A stretch of DNA of 33,741 nucleotides from Rickettsiaceae bacterium (lineage in GTDB: Bacteria; Pseudomonadota; Alphaproteobacteria; Rickettsiales; Rickettsiaceae): contig JAQXDF010000045.1 of assembly GCA_029251475.1 (NCBI GenBank), positions 1-33,741 on the forward strand, read 5' to 3'. Below, piece after piece: positions 1 through 7,931 of the stretch. The notes under the pieces are model-generated. The model ran no database searches. It was not told the DNA's origin and saw nothing but the letters and a program-made list of their open reading frames with translations. Positions within the stretch are counted from its first letter, which is position 1. Each line of letters begins with the position of its first letter. Both the position numbers and the translations under genes were made by a program.

Positions 1-59
1 ATTTTCTTTAAGTTCTGGTTATATTGCGACCAGTTGCGTTCTTTTCTGTATTTTTTCAT
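1..59 (-). CDS. IS5-like family transposase, N-terminal fragment (cut by window edge)
   Basis: ATG at 59 to 57 opens a frame of 19 complete codons to the window edge. It reads MKKYRKERNWSQYNQ followed by NLKK. This lysine/arginine-rich start with W-x-x-YN is typical of IS5-family DDE transposases. The same residues begin the reading frame at the other end of the window. The catalytic DDE part lies outside the window, so activity cannot be judged. Confidence 0.65.
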   Translation of the reverse strand, partial: MKKYRKERNWSQYNQNLKK

Positions 60-113
60 ACGTACTTTAATAGCGCAACTACCTACCTTTTTCAACCGCC
101 ATGCAACAACGCC
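1..113 (-). mobile_element. Left-end fragment of an IS5-like (IS903-type) insertion sequence
   Basis: Positions 113 down to 1 repeat, as an inverted copy, the sequence at 33627-33739 with one mismatch. The element begins with GGCGTTGTTGCATGG (113 to 99), which resembles the terminal inverted repeats of IS903-group IS5 elements. About 54 bases later a transposase reading frame opens and runs off the window edge. Identity with the right-hand copy stops exactly at this terminus (base 114 differs), which marks the boundary of the mobile unit. Only one element end is visible, so the target duplication cannot be checked. The family call rests on the terminus and the transposase N-terminus, not on a database match. 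Confidence 0.75.
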
Positions 114-144
114 GCTTGATCCGGAATCTAAGAAGAAGCGTAGA

Positions 145-163
145 CCCTGAATCTAGTTCAGGG
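145..163. repeat. 19-bp palindrome (possible small palindromic repeat element)
   Basis: CCCTGAATCTAGTTCAGGG forms a perfect 7-bp stem (CCCTGAA/TTCAGGG) with a 5-base loop. It overlaps the first of the tandem units that follow. Sequences of the type CCTGAA...TTCAGGGTGACA are common as dispersed palindromic elements in Rickettsiales genomes, but no second dispersed copy exists in this window. It lies downstream of the cytochrome c gene and might also end its transcript; there is no clear U-tract. Confidence 0.6.
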
Positions 164-275
164 TGACAGCGAGTGTTCAGGGTGACAGTGAGTGTTCAGG
201 GTGACGGTGTTTGTTCAGGGTGACGGTGTTTGTTCAGGTTGACGGTGTTTGTTCAGGGTGACAGCGAGTGTTCAG
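157..275. repeat. Six tandem 19-bp repeats plus a partial unit
   Basis: Units start at 157, 176, 195, 214, 233 and 252, and a 5-base partial unit begins at 271. The consensus is TTCAGGGTGACAGCGAGTG; units 3-5 carry the variant TTCAGGGTGACGGTGTTTG, with one further T in unit 5. The two unit types are arranged A, A', B, B, B', A, which points to expansion by slippage or unequal exchange. The array begins inside the palindrome at 145-163 and ends two bases before the stop codon of the cytochrome c gene. There are no spacers between units, so this is not a CRISPR array. Confidence 0.9.
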
Positions 276-276
276 C

Positions 277-795
277 TTAACTAGCCTTTGTTTTTAAATA
301 AGCAATAATATCAGCAACATCTTCCGGTTTTTTTATTCCAGCAAAAGACATTTTTGTTCCAGGCAGATACTTGCTAGGCTTATGCAAGAATGCAAATAAA
401 TTTTGATGATCCCAAGTTCCTCCGGCAGCTAGCATAGCTTTGGAATAAGAAAAGTCAGATTTCTTTCCTTTGGCAGCATTAACAATGCCCCATAAATTTG
501 GACCTACTTTATTAGCTCCTCCTTTTTCCAAAGTATGACAAGATAGACATTTTTTGATGGATTTCGCTCCAGCTTCAGCATTGGCAGCGGCCATAAGGGC
601 CTCAATATCAACAGGCTTATCATCTGCAGCATTTTCGTTAGAGGAAGATTCTTCTACGGACTCTATTTGATAGCCACGTTCAGCAACTTCCAGTTCAGGC
701 TTATATAAAATATTTGATACAAAGCCTACTAACATAGCGATTAAACTAGAAAGTAATATAGCGGCTATAATTTTATTTAATTCTAATCCTGACAT
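277..795 (-). CDS. Membrane-anchored class I cytochrome c
   Basis: A 172-residue protein with one N-terminal membrane helix (about residues 8-30), an acidic linker (about 33-75) and a cytochrome c domain. The haem-binding motif is CLSCH (C83-H87). The distal methionine ligand is probably M149 in PGTKMSFAGIKK. The layout matches the anchored cytochrome c552/CycM type that carries electrons from the bc1 complex to the terminal oxidase on the periplasmic face of the inner membrane. I chose the ATG at 795 because the protein then starts MSGLELNKI, as anchored homologues do, and the gene begins 11 bases after the tsaD stop. A start 39 bases further upstream (834) would overlap tsaD. It is the last gene of a probable operon with the hydrolase and tsaD. 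Tandem repeats follow its stop codon. Confidence 0.88.
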   Translation of the reverse strand: MSGLELNKIIAAILLSSLIAMLVGFVSNILYKPELEVAERGYQIESVEESSSNENAADDKPVDIEALMAAANAEAGAKSIKKCLSCHTLEKGGANKVGPNLWGIVNAAKGKKSDFSYSKAMLAAGGTWDHQNLFAFLHKPSKYLPGTKMSFAGIKKPEDVADIIAYLKTKAS

Positions 796-806
796 AAATT
801 TCAATG

Positions 807-1835
807 TTAATTCTGTATTTCTTCTAGATTCCAACGAGCCTTAGGCTTAAAATCCATACCGCTTATTATACCGGCTTTAAAACGTTCAAGTCCAGCAAAA
901 GCTATCATAGCCGCATTATCTGTACATAATTTTATTGGCGGCGCAACAAAATTATAACCCAAAGATTCCGCTAATTCTCCAAGAGATAGGCGAATCTGAG
1001 TGTTCGAAGCTACACCACCAGATACTACTATATTCTTGCCTTGGCATAATTTTTCATATTGGATAATAGCATATTTTGTCTTTTTTACAATAACTTCGCA
1101 TATGGTTCTTTGAAAGCTTGCTGCAATATCACACATATCCTGATTAGTAAGTATTTCTAAAGACATGATTTGTAAACGTACTGCTGTTTTTAAACCAGAA
1201 AATGACATGTCGCAATTTTTTTTATCAAATAAAGGGCGCGGGAAGTTGAACCTAAAAGCATCGCCATTTTGTGCCATTTTTTCGATAATAGGGCCGCCTG
1301 GAAAACCTAAATTCATCATTTTCGCCACTTTGTCAAAAGCCTCACCAACAGCATCATCGAGTGTAGATCCAAGGATTTTATAATCACCAAGACCCCTGAC
1401 GGCAACAAATTGACAATGGCCACCACTAGCTAGTAATAATAAATAGGGATACGCTACACCATGCGATAAACGCGCAGTAAGTGCATGACCCTCAAGGTGA
1501 TTAACCGCAATAAATGGCTTGCGTAGAACGCTAGCTAGCGCCTTGCCAAACATTGTTCCTACAATAACTCCGCCAATTAAACCAGGCCCAGCGGTTGCAG
1601 CTATAGCATCGATTTGGTTTAATGCCAATCCTGACTCAGATATGCAGCGATCAAGCGCGGATTCTATGTTGTGAAGATGTGATCTTGCAGCAATTTCTGG
1701 AACAATCCCTTTGAATATTTCGTGTTCAGTAGGTTGAGAAATCACTATATTAGATAAGATACTCGGCTTGGAATCAATGATGGCAGCTGCGCTATCGTCG
1801 CAACTAGATTCTAAACCAAGTATCTTTATAGACAA
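807..1835 (-). CDS. tsaD: tRNA N6-adenosine threonylcarbamoyltransferase TsaD
   Basis: A 342-residue protein of normal family length (Kae1/TsaD/YgjD). It transfers the threonylcarbamoyl group to A37 of ANN-decoding tRNAs, working with TsaB, TsaE and TsaC. Visible signatures are [12 protein letters not shown] near the N-terminus, the metal-binding HLEGH (H113, H117), the ASGGH nucleotide-binding segment (136-140), and CTDNAAM with the probable metal ligand D306. The start codon is TTG at 1835, which gives [11 protein letters not shown]; an AGGG lies about nine bases upstream. The gene starts ten bases after the stop of the secreted hydrolase, so the two are probably co-transcribed. No tsaB or tsaE is in the window. 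The assignment is firm. Confidence 0.96.
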   Translation of the reverse strand: MSIKILGLESSCDDSAAAIIDSKPSILSNIVISQPTEHEIFKGIVPEIAARSHLHNIESALDRCISESGLALNQIDAIAATAGPGLIGGVIVGTMFGKALASVLRKPFIAVNHLEGHALTARLSHGVAYPYLLLLASGGHCQFVAVRGLGDYKILGSTLDDAVGEAFDKVAKMMNLGFPGGPIIEKMAQNGDAFRFNFPRPLFDKKNCDMSFSGLKTAVRLQIMSLEILTNQDMCDIAASFQRTICEVIVKKTKYAIIQYEKLCQGKNIVVSGGVASNTQIRLSLGELAESLGYNFVAPPIKLCTDNAAMIAFAGLERFKAGIISGMDFKPKARWNLEEIQN

Positions 1836-1845
1836 AATAATTACC

Positions 1846-3030
1846 CTAGATAGCTTTGAATATGTGAGCCAAGTAATGCTGGATATCTAGTTGGTTTTCA
1901 GGCAGTTTGATATCAATCTTACCTTCCATTTCTTTTGGTATGTAGTCCATGATGTTACTTAGAACCGCGAAGCATAAATCTTTTTTTGGAATGCATCCAG
2001 ATTCACTTCTAATAGCTACTGCCTTTCCAGCATGTTGATATAAAACATCACCATTTTCTAGTTCCGAGATATATAATCCATAACCCATATAATTTTTTAC
2101 ACCTTGCCATCCTGGAACTTCATAGTACCTTGTTGTCATCAAATCATAAGATTCTTTGGATACAACTTTTCCAGAATGTAGAGCTTGATGCCATGTAACT
2201 AAGTCAAGAGTAGTTGAAACAACTCCGCCATCAGAAAATGGTGTCATGAAATAAGGAGATTTAGCCAAATTAAAGTGTGGCTTTGCTCCTGTAGGAGTAA
2301 CAAAATAGCGCTCTGGATAATTCATTGTCTCAGGGTTCATTTGCTGCTGAATTGCTTCTTCTAAGGTGAGAAGTTTAGTGTCTTTTAAGCCAAGCGGTTC
2401 AAAAAACTCTTTTGTATAAAAATCACCTAGTTTATTTCCGCTAACTTGCTCTATCACTAAACCTAATAGTGCATAGTTAGTATTGCAGTAATTATGCTTT
2501 GACCCAGGAGCAAATTTTAGCTCCTTGCTAGTAGCGAAATTAGCTATATCTTTATTAATTTCATCAAGGGGCTTTTTGATGTCAATTTTAAGCGCCATGA
2601 AATATTCAGAAATACCACTCCTATGAGTCAATAAATTATGAAGAGTAACTTTGTTTGCCCATTCTGGTACTATACCATCTACCCAAATGCCACTATCTGC
2701 ATTTAAGCTTTTAGATAATGGATCATTGACGTTTAAAAGTCCGCGCTCTTGCAGCTTCAAAATACCAGCAGCTGTCATAGTTTTAGTAGCAGAAGCAATT
2801 GGCATTTGCTGATCGGCTTCCAATTCCTTTTTTGTGCTAGTTGAATATAATCCTCTAGCTCCTTTTTCTATGACTTCTTTCGAATCAGAGAACATATACA
2901 CGGCATTTAGGAAACCTTTGCTCAAATATTCCGAACTAGCTGATCGGATTTTGTTGTTTAGATCGCAATCTGCAAATGATAGCGAGCTATGTAAAACTAG
3001 TGATAATAGTATAAAATAATATTTTTTCAT
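1846..3030 (-). CDS. Secreted serine hydrolase of the beta-lactamase (class C) / D,D-peptidase fold
   Basis: A 394-residue protein with a signal peptide (hydrophobic 4-18, probable cleavage after SLSFA near residue 20). The three catalytic motifs of the fold are present: S80-A-T-K83, Y181-C-N183 and H333-A-G335. This fits the class C beta-lactamase-like family (Pfam Beta-lactamase, PF00144), whose members include D,D-carboxypeptidases, esterases and lactamases. The exact substrate cannot be read from sequence. An HxG third motif, instead of KTG, argues for a peptidase or esterase rather than a true AmpC. I chose the start at 3030 because it opens the signal peptide and because the promoter at 3076-3104 would start transcription near 3069, downstream of the alternative ATG at 3072. 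It probably leads an operon with tsaD and the cytochrome gene. Confidence 0.85.
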   Translation of the reverse strand: MKKYYFILLSLVLHSSLSFADCDLNNKIRSASSEYLSKGFLNAVYMFSDSKEVIEKGARGLYSTSTKKELEADQQMPIASATKTMTAAGILKLQERGLLNVNDPLSKSLNADSGIWVDGIVPEWANKVTLHNLLTHRSGISEYFMALKIDIKKPLDEINKDIANFATSKELKFAPGSKHNYCNTNYALLGLVIEQVSGNKLGDFYTKEFFEPLGLKDTKLLTLEEAIQQQMNPETMNYPERYFVTPTGAKPHFNLAKSPYFMTPFSDGGVVSTTLDLVTWHQALHSGKVVSKESYDLMTTRYYEVPGWQGVKNYMGYGLYISELENGDVLYQHAGKAVAIRSESGCIPKKDLCFAVLSNIMDYIPKEMEGKIDIKLPENQLDIQHYLAHIFKAI

Positions 3031-3075
3031 AAAAGATTTATTTTTTGATTTAAGAAAACAAATTATAACCATTGT

Positions 3076-3104
3076 TTGATAGCTTGAATACAGATTTTTG
3101 TCAA
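3076..3104 (-). promoter_or_regulatory. Sigma-70 type promoter for the secreted hydrolase gene
   Basis: On the minus strand TTGACA (3104-3099) is followed by 17 bases and TATCAA (3081-3076), which predicts a transcript start near 3069. The -35 box is a perfect consensus. The spacer end and -10 region (GCTATCAAA) and a downstream CTTAAATCAAA (near 3053) recur upstream of the next gene at 4034. The predicted start excludes the ATG at 3072 and leaves a leader of about 39 bases before the ATG at 3030. Confidence 0.75.
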
Positions 3105-3185
3105 CGAAAATTAGGTTGCCGCGACTAAAGCACAGGGAAATAATAATTTAATTCTCAAAATCATTGTTTTCCTAAAAAAATCAAA

Positions 3186-4034
3186 TTAATCTTTTATAGG
3201 TGATTTAAAATCTAAGAAATGTTTATATTTCTCTATCTGTAATTCTTTAGAAAAACGTTTAATGGCTTTCTGAATGATAGGAACATGCATCCTATCAATA
3301 GCTTCTGTCTGCCCTTCAACATAGCAATCTGATGCCCTGCAAACTATATCTTTGATTTTGAACCATTTTGGTGATCTTAAATCATCACCAGCAAATTCTT
3401 CATCAATAACTTTTAGAGGAGGGGCTTTATCGAGCATGATAGCATATTGAGCAGCGATAACAGGAACAATTGTATTTTCATTTTGCAAAGAAACGCCAAT
3501 TAGAGCGAGCTGCTTTTTATCGATATCTAAATTTATCTCTTCTTTGACTTCGCGTATTGCATTATCTTCTATAGTATCATCTGCTTTTATTATTTCACCA
3601 GTTGCGCCATTAAGTCTGCTTGCTCCTTTTTCACGGAGTCCAGTTAAATCTTCTCGTGGCATAGGGACTTCCATGTATCCTTGGGGTGGATGTAATTTCT
3701 TTTTTTGCCCTCCTAAAGCTAGAGCTAGCTCTCCTTCGTAATTTTTAGATAAAACAATCACAATAGCTCCAGCAGCAGCTCTTTGCCATTGAGAAATAGT
3801 ATATCTTCTGCTATGTACAACATCACTTGGAATGGCTATATCACCATGAGGTATTTCTGCTGCATCAATATGCTTCCCTAGAGTTCTTCTAGCTTCTTCT
3901 TTTGTAGTGCGGCTCCAATCGAATTGATTTAGATCTGGGATCGAGTTTAGTTTATTAACTGCAATAACAGAACCTAGTGCATAGGCTAGAGCTAACGCTA
4001 ATAAAAAACTCAAGCTAATTATAATTTTTTTCAT
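3186..4034 (-). CDS. Membrane-anchored NUDIX-like hydrolase with degenerate box
   Basis: A 282-residue protein with one N-terminal hydrophobic segment (about 4-26) that acts as signal peptide or anchor and places the rest in the periplasm. The middle holds a NUDIX-like stretch in which REVKEE (161-166) matches the catalytic helix. The preceding part departs from the G-x5-E-x7 pattern: the glutamate position is D153, the glycine is one residue out of register, and the glycine after EE is N168. NUDIX enzymes cleave nucleoside diphosphates linked to another group; a periplasmic location is unusual for them. The substrate is unknown and loss of activity is possible. It has its own promoter at 4082-4110, nearly identical to that of the hydrolase downstream, and the two proteins start with similar MKK signal sequences. 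Confidence 0.65.
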   Translation of the reverse strand: MKKIIISLSFLLALALAYALGSVIAVNKLNSIPDLNQFDWSRTTKEEARRTLGKHIDAAEIPHGDIAIPSDVVHSRRYTISQWQRAAAGAIVIVLSKNYEGELALALGGQKKKLHPPQGYMEVPMPREDLTGLREKGASRLNGATGEIIKADDTIEDNAIREVKEEINLDIDKKQLALIGVSLQNENTIVPVIAAQYAIMLDKAPPLKVIDEEFAGDDLRSPKWFKIKDIVCRASDCYVEGQTEAIDRMHVPIIQKAIKRFSKELQIEKYKHFLDFKSPIKD

Positions 4035-4081
4035 ACAGATTCACTTCATTTGATTTAAGAGAAATACTCCATCTATATATT

Positions 4082-4110
4082 TTGATAGCTGGAATATTTC
4101 TCTCTGTCAA
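4082..4110 (-). promoter_or_regulatory. Sigma-70 type promoter for the NUDIX-like gene
   Basis: On the minus strand TTGACA (4110-4105), a 17-base spacer and TATCAA (4087-4082) predict a start near 4075 and a leader of about 41 bases. The boxes, the GC before the -10, the AAA after it, and a CTTAAATCAAA segment in the leader match the promoter at 3076-3104. Just upstream is the near-palindrome CAACTTTAAGTTG (4111-4123 on the plus strand), which may bind a regulator or end the htpG transcript. Confidence 0.75.
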
Positions 4111-4140
4111 CAACTTTAAGTTGAATCGGCGCCGTATTGG

Positions 4141-6000
4141 CTACACTTTTTCTAGTAAAATATTTAAGCGCTTAGAAAAAGCTGCGGCATCAGCTACAGG
4201 CTCGCCTTCAATAATACAGGCTTGATCATACAGCAAGTGCGCTAATTCCTTATTTTCCTCTTCCTTCGTTTTATCATTAAGCTCATTGCCAATTTTGATA
4301 ACAATTTTATGGTTAGGATTGATTTCTAGGATTTTAGCCGTAGCTCCCGCTAGTTGCTTCTGTTCGATCAAATATCTTTCCATGCGAATATCCATAGCGC
4401 CATCCGCAACAGATAAACACGAAGGGCTTGAAGTGAGCTTCTTGGAAACTTTCACATCCTTGACCAAAGAACCTAAGCTGCTTTTAAAATAATTAACCAG
4501 AGGTTCATGTGCTTTAATGTCATCTTGTTTGCTTTGTTCGTCTTTAGCATCATTTGAATCTTCGTCTAGATCTATGTCGCTTCTTGTTACGGATTTAATC
4601 GGCACGTCTTTGTAAGTTCCATTTACGTTTACCCAGAAATCATCAACAGTGTCCGTAAATAGAAGCACATCTATGCCTTTTTTCAAGAAGCCTTCTATTT
4701 GTGGGTTATTACGTAATTTTTCAGGGTCATCACCACTTAAGTAGTAAATTGTTTTTTCTTTATCTTTGCAATTAGCGATATAATCATCAAGACTGATCAT
4801 CTTATTATGCAATGCGCTTCTAAATACGCAAACTTCTAGTAATTTTTCTTGCTCTGAGGTAACTTCACATAGACCTTCTTTTAAAGCTCCACCAAAGTTG
4901 TTCCAGAATAATAAGTAGTTTTCTAGATCTTTCTCTTTTTTCTTTTTTAGTTCAGAAAGCACGCGTTTGGTGATAGAAGATTTAATTTTCTCTAAAGTTG
5001 CATTGTGCTGCAAAGTCTGACGGCTTATGTTTAATGGTAGATCTTCTGAATCTACTACTCCTCTTAGGAATCTTAAATATGAAGGAATTATATCTACCCC
5101 TTCATCTGCGATAAATACTTTTTTAATGTATAATTTGACGCGGCATTTACGGTCCGGATGAAACAAATCAAAAGTTTTAGTGCTTGGAATAAATAATAAA
5201 TTTGTAAATTCTACAATTCCTTCATTGCGGTTATGTAGCGTAATCCAAGGATCATCAGGAGAGTGTGAAACGCTTTTATAAAATTCCTTGTATTGTTCTT
5301 CGCTTATGTCGGATTTAGATCTAGTCCATAGAGCAGATGAAGAATTTACTTGGTTTTCGATCCCATCTTCATTCTTAAAAAATATCGGTATAGAAATATG
5401 ATCCGAATGAGTTTTAATTATGTTCTTCAAGCGGAAATGATCGACAAAACTAGATTCTTCTGGTTTGACATGAAGAACAATTTCTGTGCCTCGGGTAAAT
5501 TCACGATCAGTGTCTGAAACGGTGTATTCGCCTTGACCATCTGACGTCCATGTGTAAGATTTATCTTCCCCGGCTTTTCTAGATGTTACAACAATCTTAT
5601 CTGCGACCATGAAGGACGCGTAAAAGCCTACACCAAATTGGCCAATTAATTGGCTGTCTTTTTTGTTATCGCCAGACAATCTTTCTAAGAAATTTTGAGT
5701 TCCAGATTTTGCAATTGTTCCCAGATTTTCGTTTAAATCATCAAGGTTCATTCCAATACCATTATCACGAATAGTAATTAGTTTAGCTTCTTTGTCTGTA
5801 TGAACGGTGATTTTAAAATCTGCATCTCCTTCGATTAGGGAATTATCTGTTTGTCCTAAATAGCGTAATTTATCACAAGCATCTGAGGCGTTTGAGATCA
5901 ATTCGCGCATAAATATCTCTTTGTCTGTGTAAAGAGAGTGAATCATTAAATTCAAGACTTTGCCTACTTCGGCATCAAACTTTTTGGTTTCTTGGGTCAT
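4141..6000 (-). CDS. htpG: Molecular chaperone HtpG (bacterial Hsp90)
   Basis: A 619-residue protein of normal HtpG length. It is the cytosolic ATP-dependent Hsp90 chaperone dimer. The N-terminal GHKL ATPase holds [15 protein letters not shown] with E33 and N37, the adenine-contacting D79 in DNGIGM, and the lid motif [16 protein letters not shown]. The middle domain has the catalytic arginine loop [11 protein letters not shown], and the C-terminal dimerisation domain ends [13 protein letters not shown]...LNILLEKV. All expected parts are intact. It is divergent from the HIT gene across a 217-base spacer. I could not recognise a heat-shock sigma (RpoH) promoter upstream with confidence. Confidence 0.97.
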   Translation of the reverse strand: MTQETKKFDAEVGKVLNLMIHSLYTDKEIFMRELISNASDACDKLRYLGQTDNSLIEGDADFKITVHTDKEAKLITIRDNGIGMNLDDLNENLGTIAKSGTQNFLERLSGDNKKDSQLIGQFGVGFYASFMVADKIVVTSRKAGEDKSYTWTSDGQGEYTVSDTDREFTRGTEIVLHVKPEESSFVDHFRLKNIIKTHSDHISIPIFFKNEDGIENQVNSSSALWTRSKSDISEEQYKEFYKSVSHSPDDPWITLHNRNEGIVEFTNLLFIPSTKTFDLFHPDRKCRVKLYIKKVFIADEGVDIIPSYLRFLRGVVDSEDLPLNISRQTLQHNATLEKIKSSITKRVLSELKKKKEKDLENYLLFWNNFGGALKEGLCEVTSEQEKLLEVCVFRSALHNKMISLDDYIANCKDKEKTIYYLSGDDPEKLRNNPQIEGFLKKGIDVLLFTDTVDDFWVNVNGTYKDVPIKSVTRSDIDLDEDSNDAKDEQSKQDDIKAHEPLVNYFKSSLGSLVKDVKVSKKLTSSPSCLSVADGAMDIRMERYLIEQKQLAGATAKILEINPNHKIVIKIGNELNDKTKEEENKELAHLLYDQACIIEGEPVADAAAFSKRLNILLEKV

Positions 6001-6158
6001 AAAGCATATTTATTATTTAATTACTGTATAAAACTATATAATTACTAAATTAGGTTTTTTAAACAGCAAATAGAATTTTTTTTCAAAAAAAATCTAAAAA
6101 CACGACTTGCTATAAGTTTTGTAACTTCTACTTTAATAACAAATTATAGACTTTAGGT

Positions 6159-6191
6159 TATAGATTATTTACACTGATAATATAATCTATA
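6159..6191 (+). promoter_or_regulatory. Inverted repeat overlapping an extended -10 element ahead of the HIT gene
   Basis: TATAGATTAT (6159-6168) and ATAATCTATA (6182-6191) are perfect 10-bp arms separated by 13 bases. The right part overlaps a likely extended -10 box, TG-A-TAATAT (6175-6183), about 35 bases before the HIT gene start. No good -35 box is visible at the right distance, which fits an extended -10 promoter. A dyad on top of a promoter suggests a repressor site. In such AT-rich sequence chance is a real alternative. Confidence 0.4.
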
Positions 6192-6217
6192 GTTACATTA
6201 GGCTTATGGAGGGCAAT

Positions 6218-6622
6218 ATGACATTCAAACTTGATCAAACATTAGAAAAAGATAGTTTTTTAATTATGCAGCTTAAGCTGTGCCAAGTGCGACTCATAAA
6301 TAACTCTGAGTTTCCTTGGGTCATCCTTGTGCCTCAATTGCCAGATATTAGTGAAATAACTGACTTATGTAACAGTGAATATAACCTCTTGAACCAAGAA
6401 ATTCGCTTTGTGTCTAGGGCTATGCAAGAGGTTACTGCTCCTGATAAACTCAATATTGCCATGATAGGTAATGCGGTATCACAAATGCATGTTCATATTA
6501 TATCCAGATACAAAAAAGACAGTTTATTTCCTAAGCCAGTTTGGGGGTGCGATTTTGTTCCTTATAAAAAAGAAGCACTTAGTAAAATAATAAATTCACT
6601 AAAAGAAAAAATGGCAGAATAA
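6218..6622 (+). CDS. HIT family (histidine triad) protein
   Basis: A 134-residue protein with the triad-type motif QMHVHIISR in its second half, which is the active site of HIT nucleotide hydrolases and transferases (AMP-lysine hydrolases, Ap4A hydrolases, adenylyltransferases). The N-terminal part, including FPWVILVPQLPDISEITDL, matches the short HIT family found in proteobacteria. I chose the ATG at 6218 because GGAGGG (6208-6213) lies five bases upstream as a strong ribosome-binding site; the ATG at 6206 would lie within that site. It is a single-gene unit converging on the MFS gene with 24 bases between them. The substrate is unknown. Confidence 0.85.
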   Translation: MTFKLDQTLEKDSFLIMQLKLCQVRLINNSEFPWVILVPQLPDISEITDLCNSEYNLLNQEIRFVSRAMQEVTAPDKLNIAMIGNAVSQMHVHIISRYKKDSLFPKPVWGCDFVPYKKEALSKIINSLKEKMAE

Positions 6623-6646
6623 ATTTTAAATATTCTTTTTGTAAAC

Positions 6647-7912
6647 CTATAAAATAGTAAAGTCAGCTTTAGATTTACAGTATGATTCTTTAATGAAAAA
6701 AATTGGAAAAATCAAAGATAATGCAACAAGGGCAATTAGTAGGGTGAAAGCTACATCATAGTTTGAAATATCAGGCACGATAGTCTCTCTACGTGATTGA
6801 TCTATAAATACACTTAAGACGGGTGCATTTATAGCAGAGAAAAACATAGTTAGAGTGTTGTTCAAGCTAAGAGCTGCAGCAAGATAGGCCTTCTTGAACT
6901 GCTCTGCCATTAGGGCAAAGCAGTTGCTTTGTCCACTTGCGCCTACTCCAAGGCATAAAGCCCCCAAGATGATAAAGTATTTTTGCGTTGTATACACTAC
7001 AAGAATTAAGCCAAACAATGCCAAAAAAGCATTTATTATCAAAAATGGACGACGGCGCTGAAGCCTATCGGATAAAAAACCTGTGATTGGGCATCCAATG
7101 GCATAGCCAAACCAGGCAAGAGTAATCATATACGAAGCAAAGTTGTTTGTGTGCCCTTTTAGAATAATAAAATCTTTTCCTTCGTTTTCTGATAGGTATT
7201 CTAGTGAGAAATAAACCAACCCAGAAAAAAGAGCAATAGACCAAGCTTGAGTATTGAAGAATAGAACGCTAAACGTTTTGTGTATAGATTCTGGTCTTTT
7301 TAAAATTTTAAAGCTTCCAGCTTTTTCTTGGTTATTTTTTACAAACAAAAATACCAAAGCAGAAATAAGAAAACCAACAACTCCAAGAATAAAAAATATT
7401 TCACGCCATCCAGTAGAACCTTGTTCTGAGATTGATTCAAGCGGACCAGCTGCCATCATCGGCCCCATGGTTCCAATAAATTGAGATGCTCCTACCATAA
7501 AGGCTAGGTGTTTTTTAGGAAGCCAGTCATAAACTGATATTAAAAGGCAAACAAAGCCAAAAGATGATCCAAGTCCCATTAGTGCGCGAAAAAATATAGC
7601 CCATCCCATCGTCTGAGAAAAAGAGAATCCTATAATAGAGACACTGCAAATCAAAGCTCCCGCTAAGAGAGGTTTTTTAAGACCAAAATGATCAACGATT
7701 AGACCGACTGGGATTTGCATAAAAGAATATATAAGCAAATATACAGTAGAGCTTACCATAGAAAATTCTATGGTGGTTAGTTCAAAATCCGACATTATTG
7801 GCTTCTGAAACGTACCTAAAACTGTACGCAATAAAAATTCATACAAGAAAAAAAGAGCACAAATTAACCATATAAAAATGCCCTGCGCGGAAAATTTATT
7901 TTCTTTTAGCAT
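6647..7912 (-). CDS. MFS family transporter
   Basis: A 421-residue, very hydrophobic protein with about 12 membrane segments, an N-terminal half with the MFS loop GLIVDHFGLKKPLLAG (between helices 2 and 3), and the corresponding GFLSDRLQRRRPFLII in the C-terminal half. It sits in the inner membrane as a secondary transporter. It resembles the MFS clade widespread in Rickettsiales, Legionella and Coxiella; the substrate cannot be read from sequence. An AAAGG lies upstream of the ATG at 7912. Its start is 19 bases after the stop of the aspartoacylase-like gene, so the two are probably one operon and may handle the same compound. Confidence 0.88.
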   Translation of the reverse strand: MLKENKFSAQGIFIWLICALFFLYEFLLRTVLGTFQKPIMSDFELTTIEFSMVSSTVYLLIYSFMQIPVGLIVDHFGLKKPLLAGALICSVSIIGFSFSQTMGWAIFFRALMGLGSSFGFVCLLISVYDWLPKKHLAFMVGASQFIGTMGPMMAAGPLESISEQGSTGWREIFFILGVVGFLISALVFLFVKNNQEKAGSFKILKRPESIHKTFSVLFFNTQAWSIALFSGLVYFSLEYLSENEGKDFIILKGHTNNFASYMITLAWFGYAIGCPITGFLSDRLQRRRPFLIINAFLALFGLILVVYTTQKYFIILGALCLGVGASGQSNCFALMAEQFKKAYLAAALSLNNTLTMFFSAINAPVLSVFIDQSRRETIVPDISNYDVAFTLLIALVALSLIFPIFFIKESYCKSKADFTIL

Positions 7913-7931
7913 ATTAAGTGGACCTTTTTTA

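Noticed and set aside
157-275. CRISPR-like array
   Set aside because: The 19-bp units are directly adjacent with no unique spacers, and no cas genes are present.
6001-6120. RpoH-type heat-shock promoter for htpG
   Set aside because: No minus-strand segment matches CTTG-N17-CYTATNT well enough to report.
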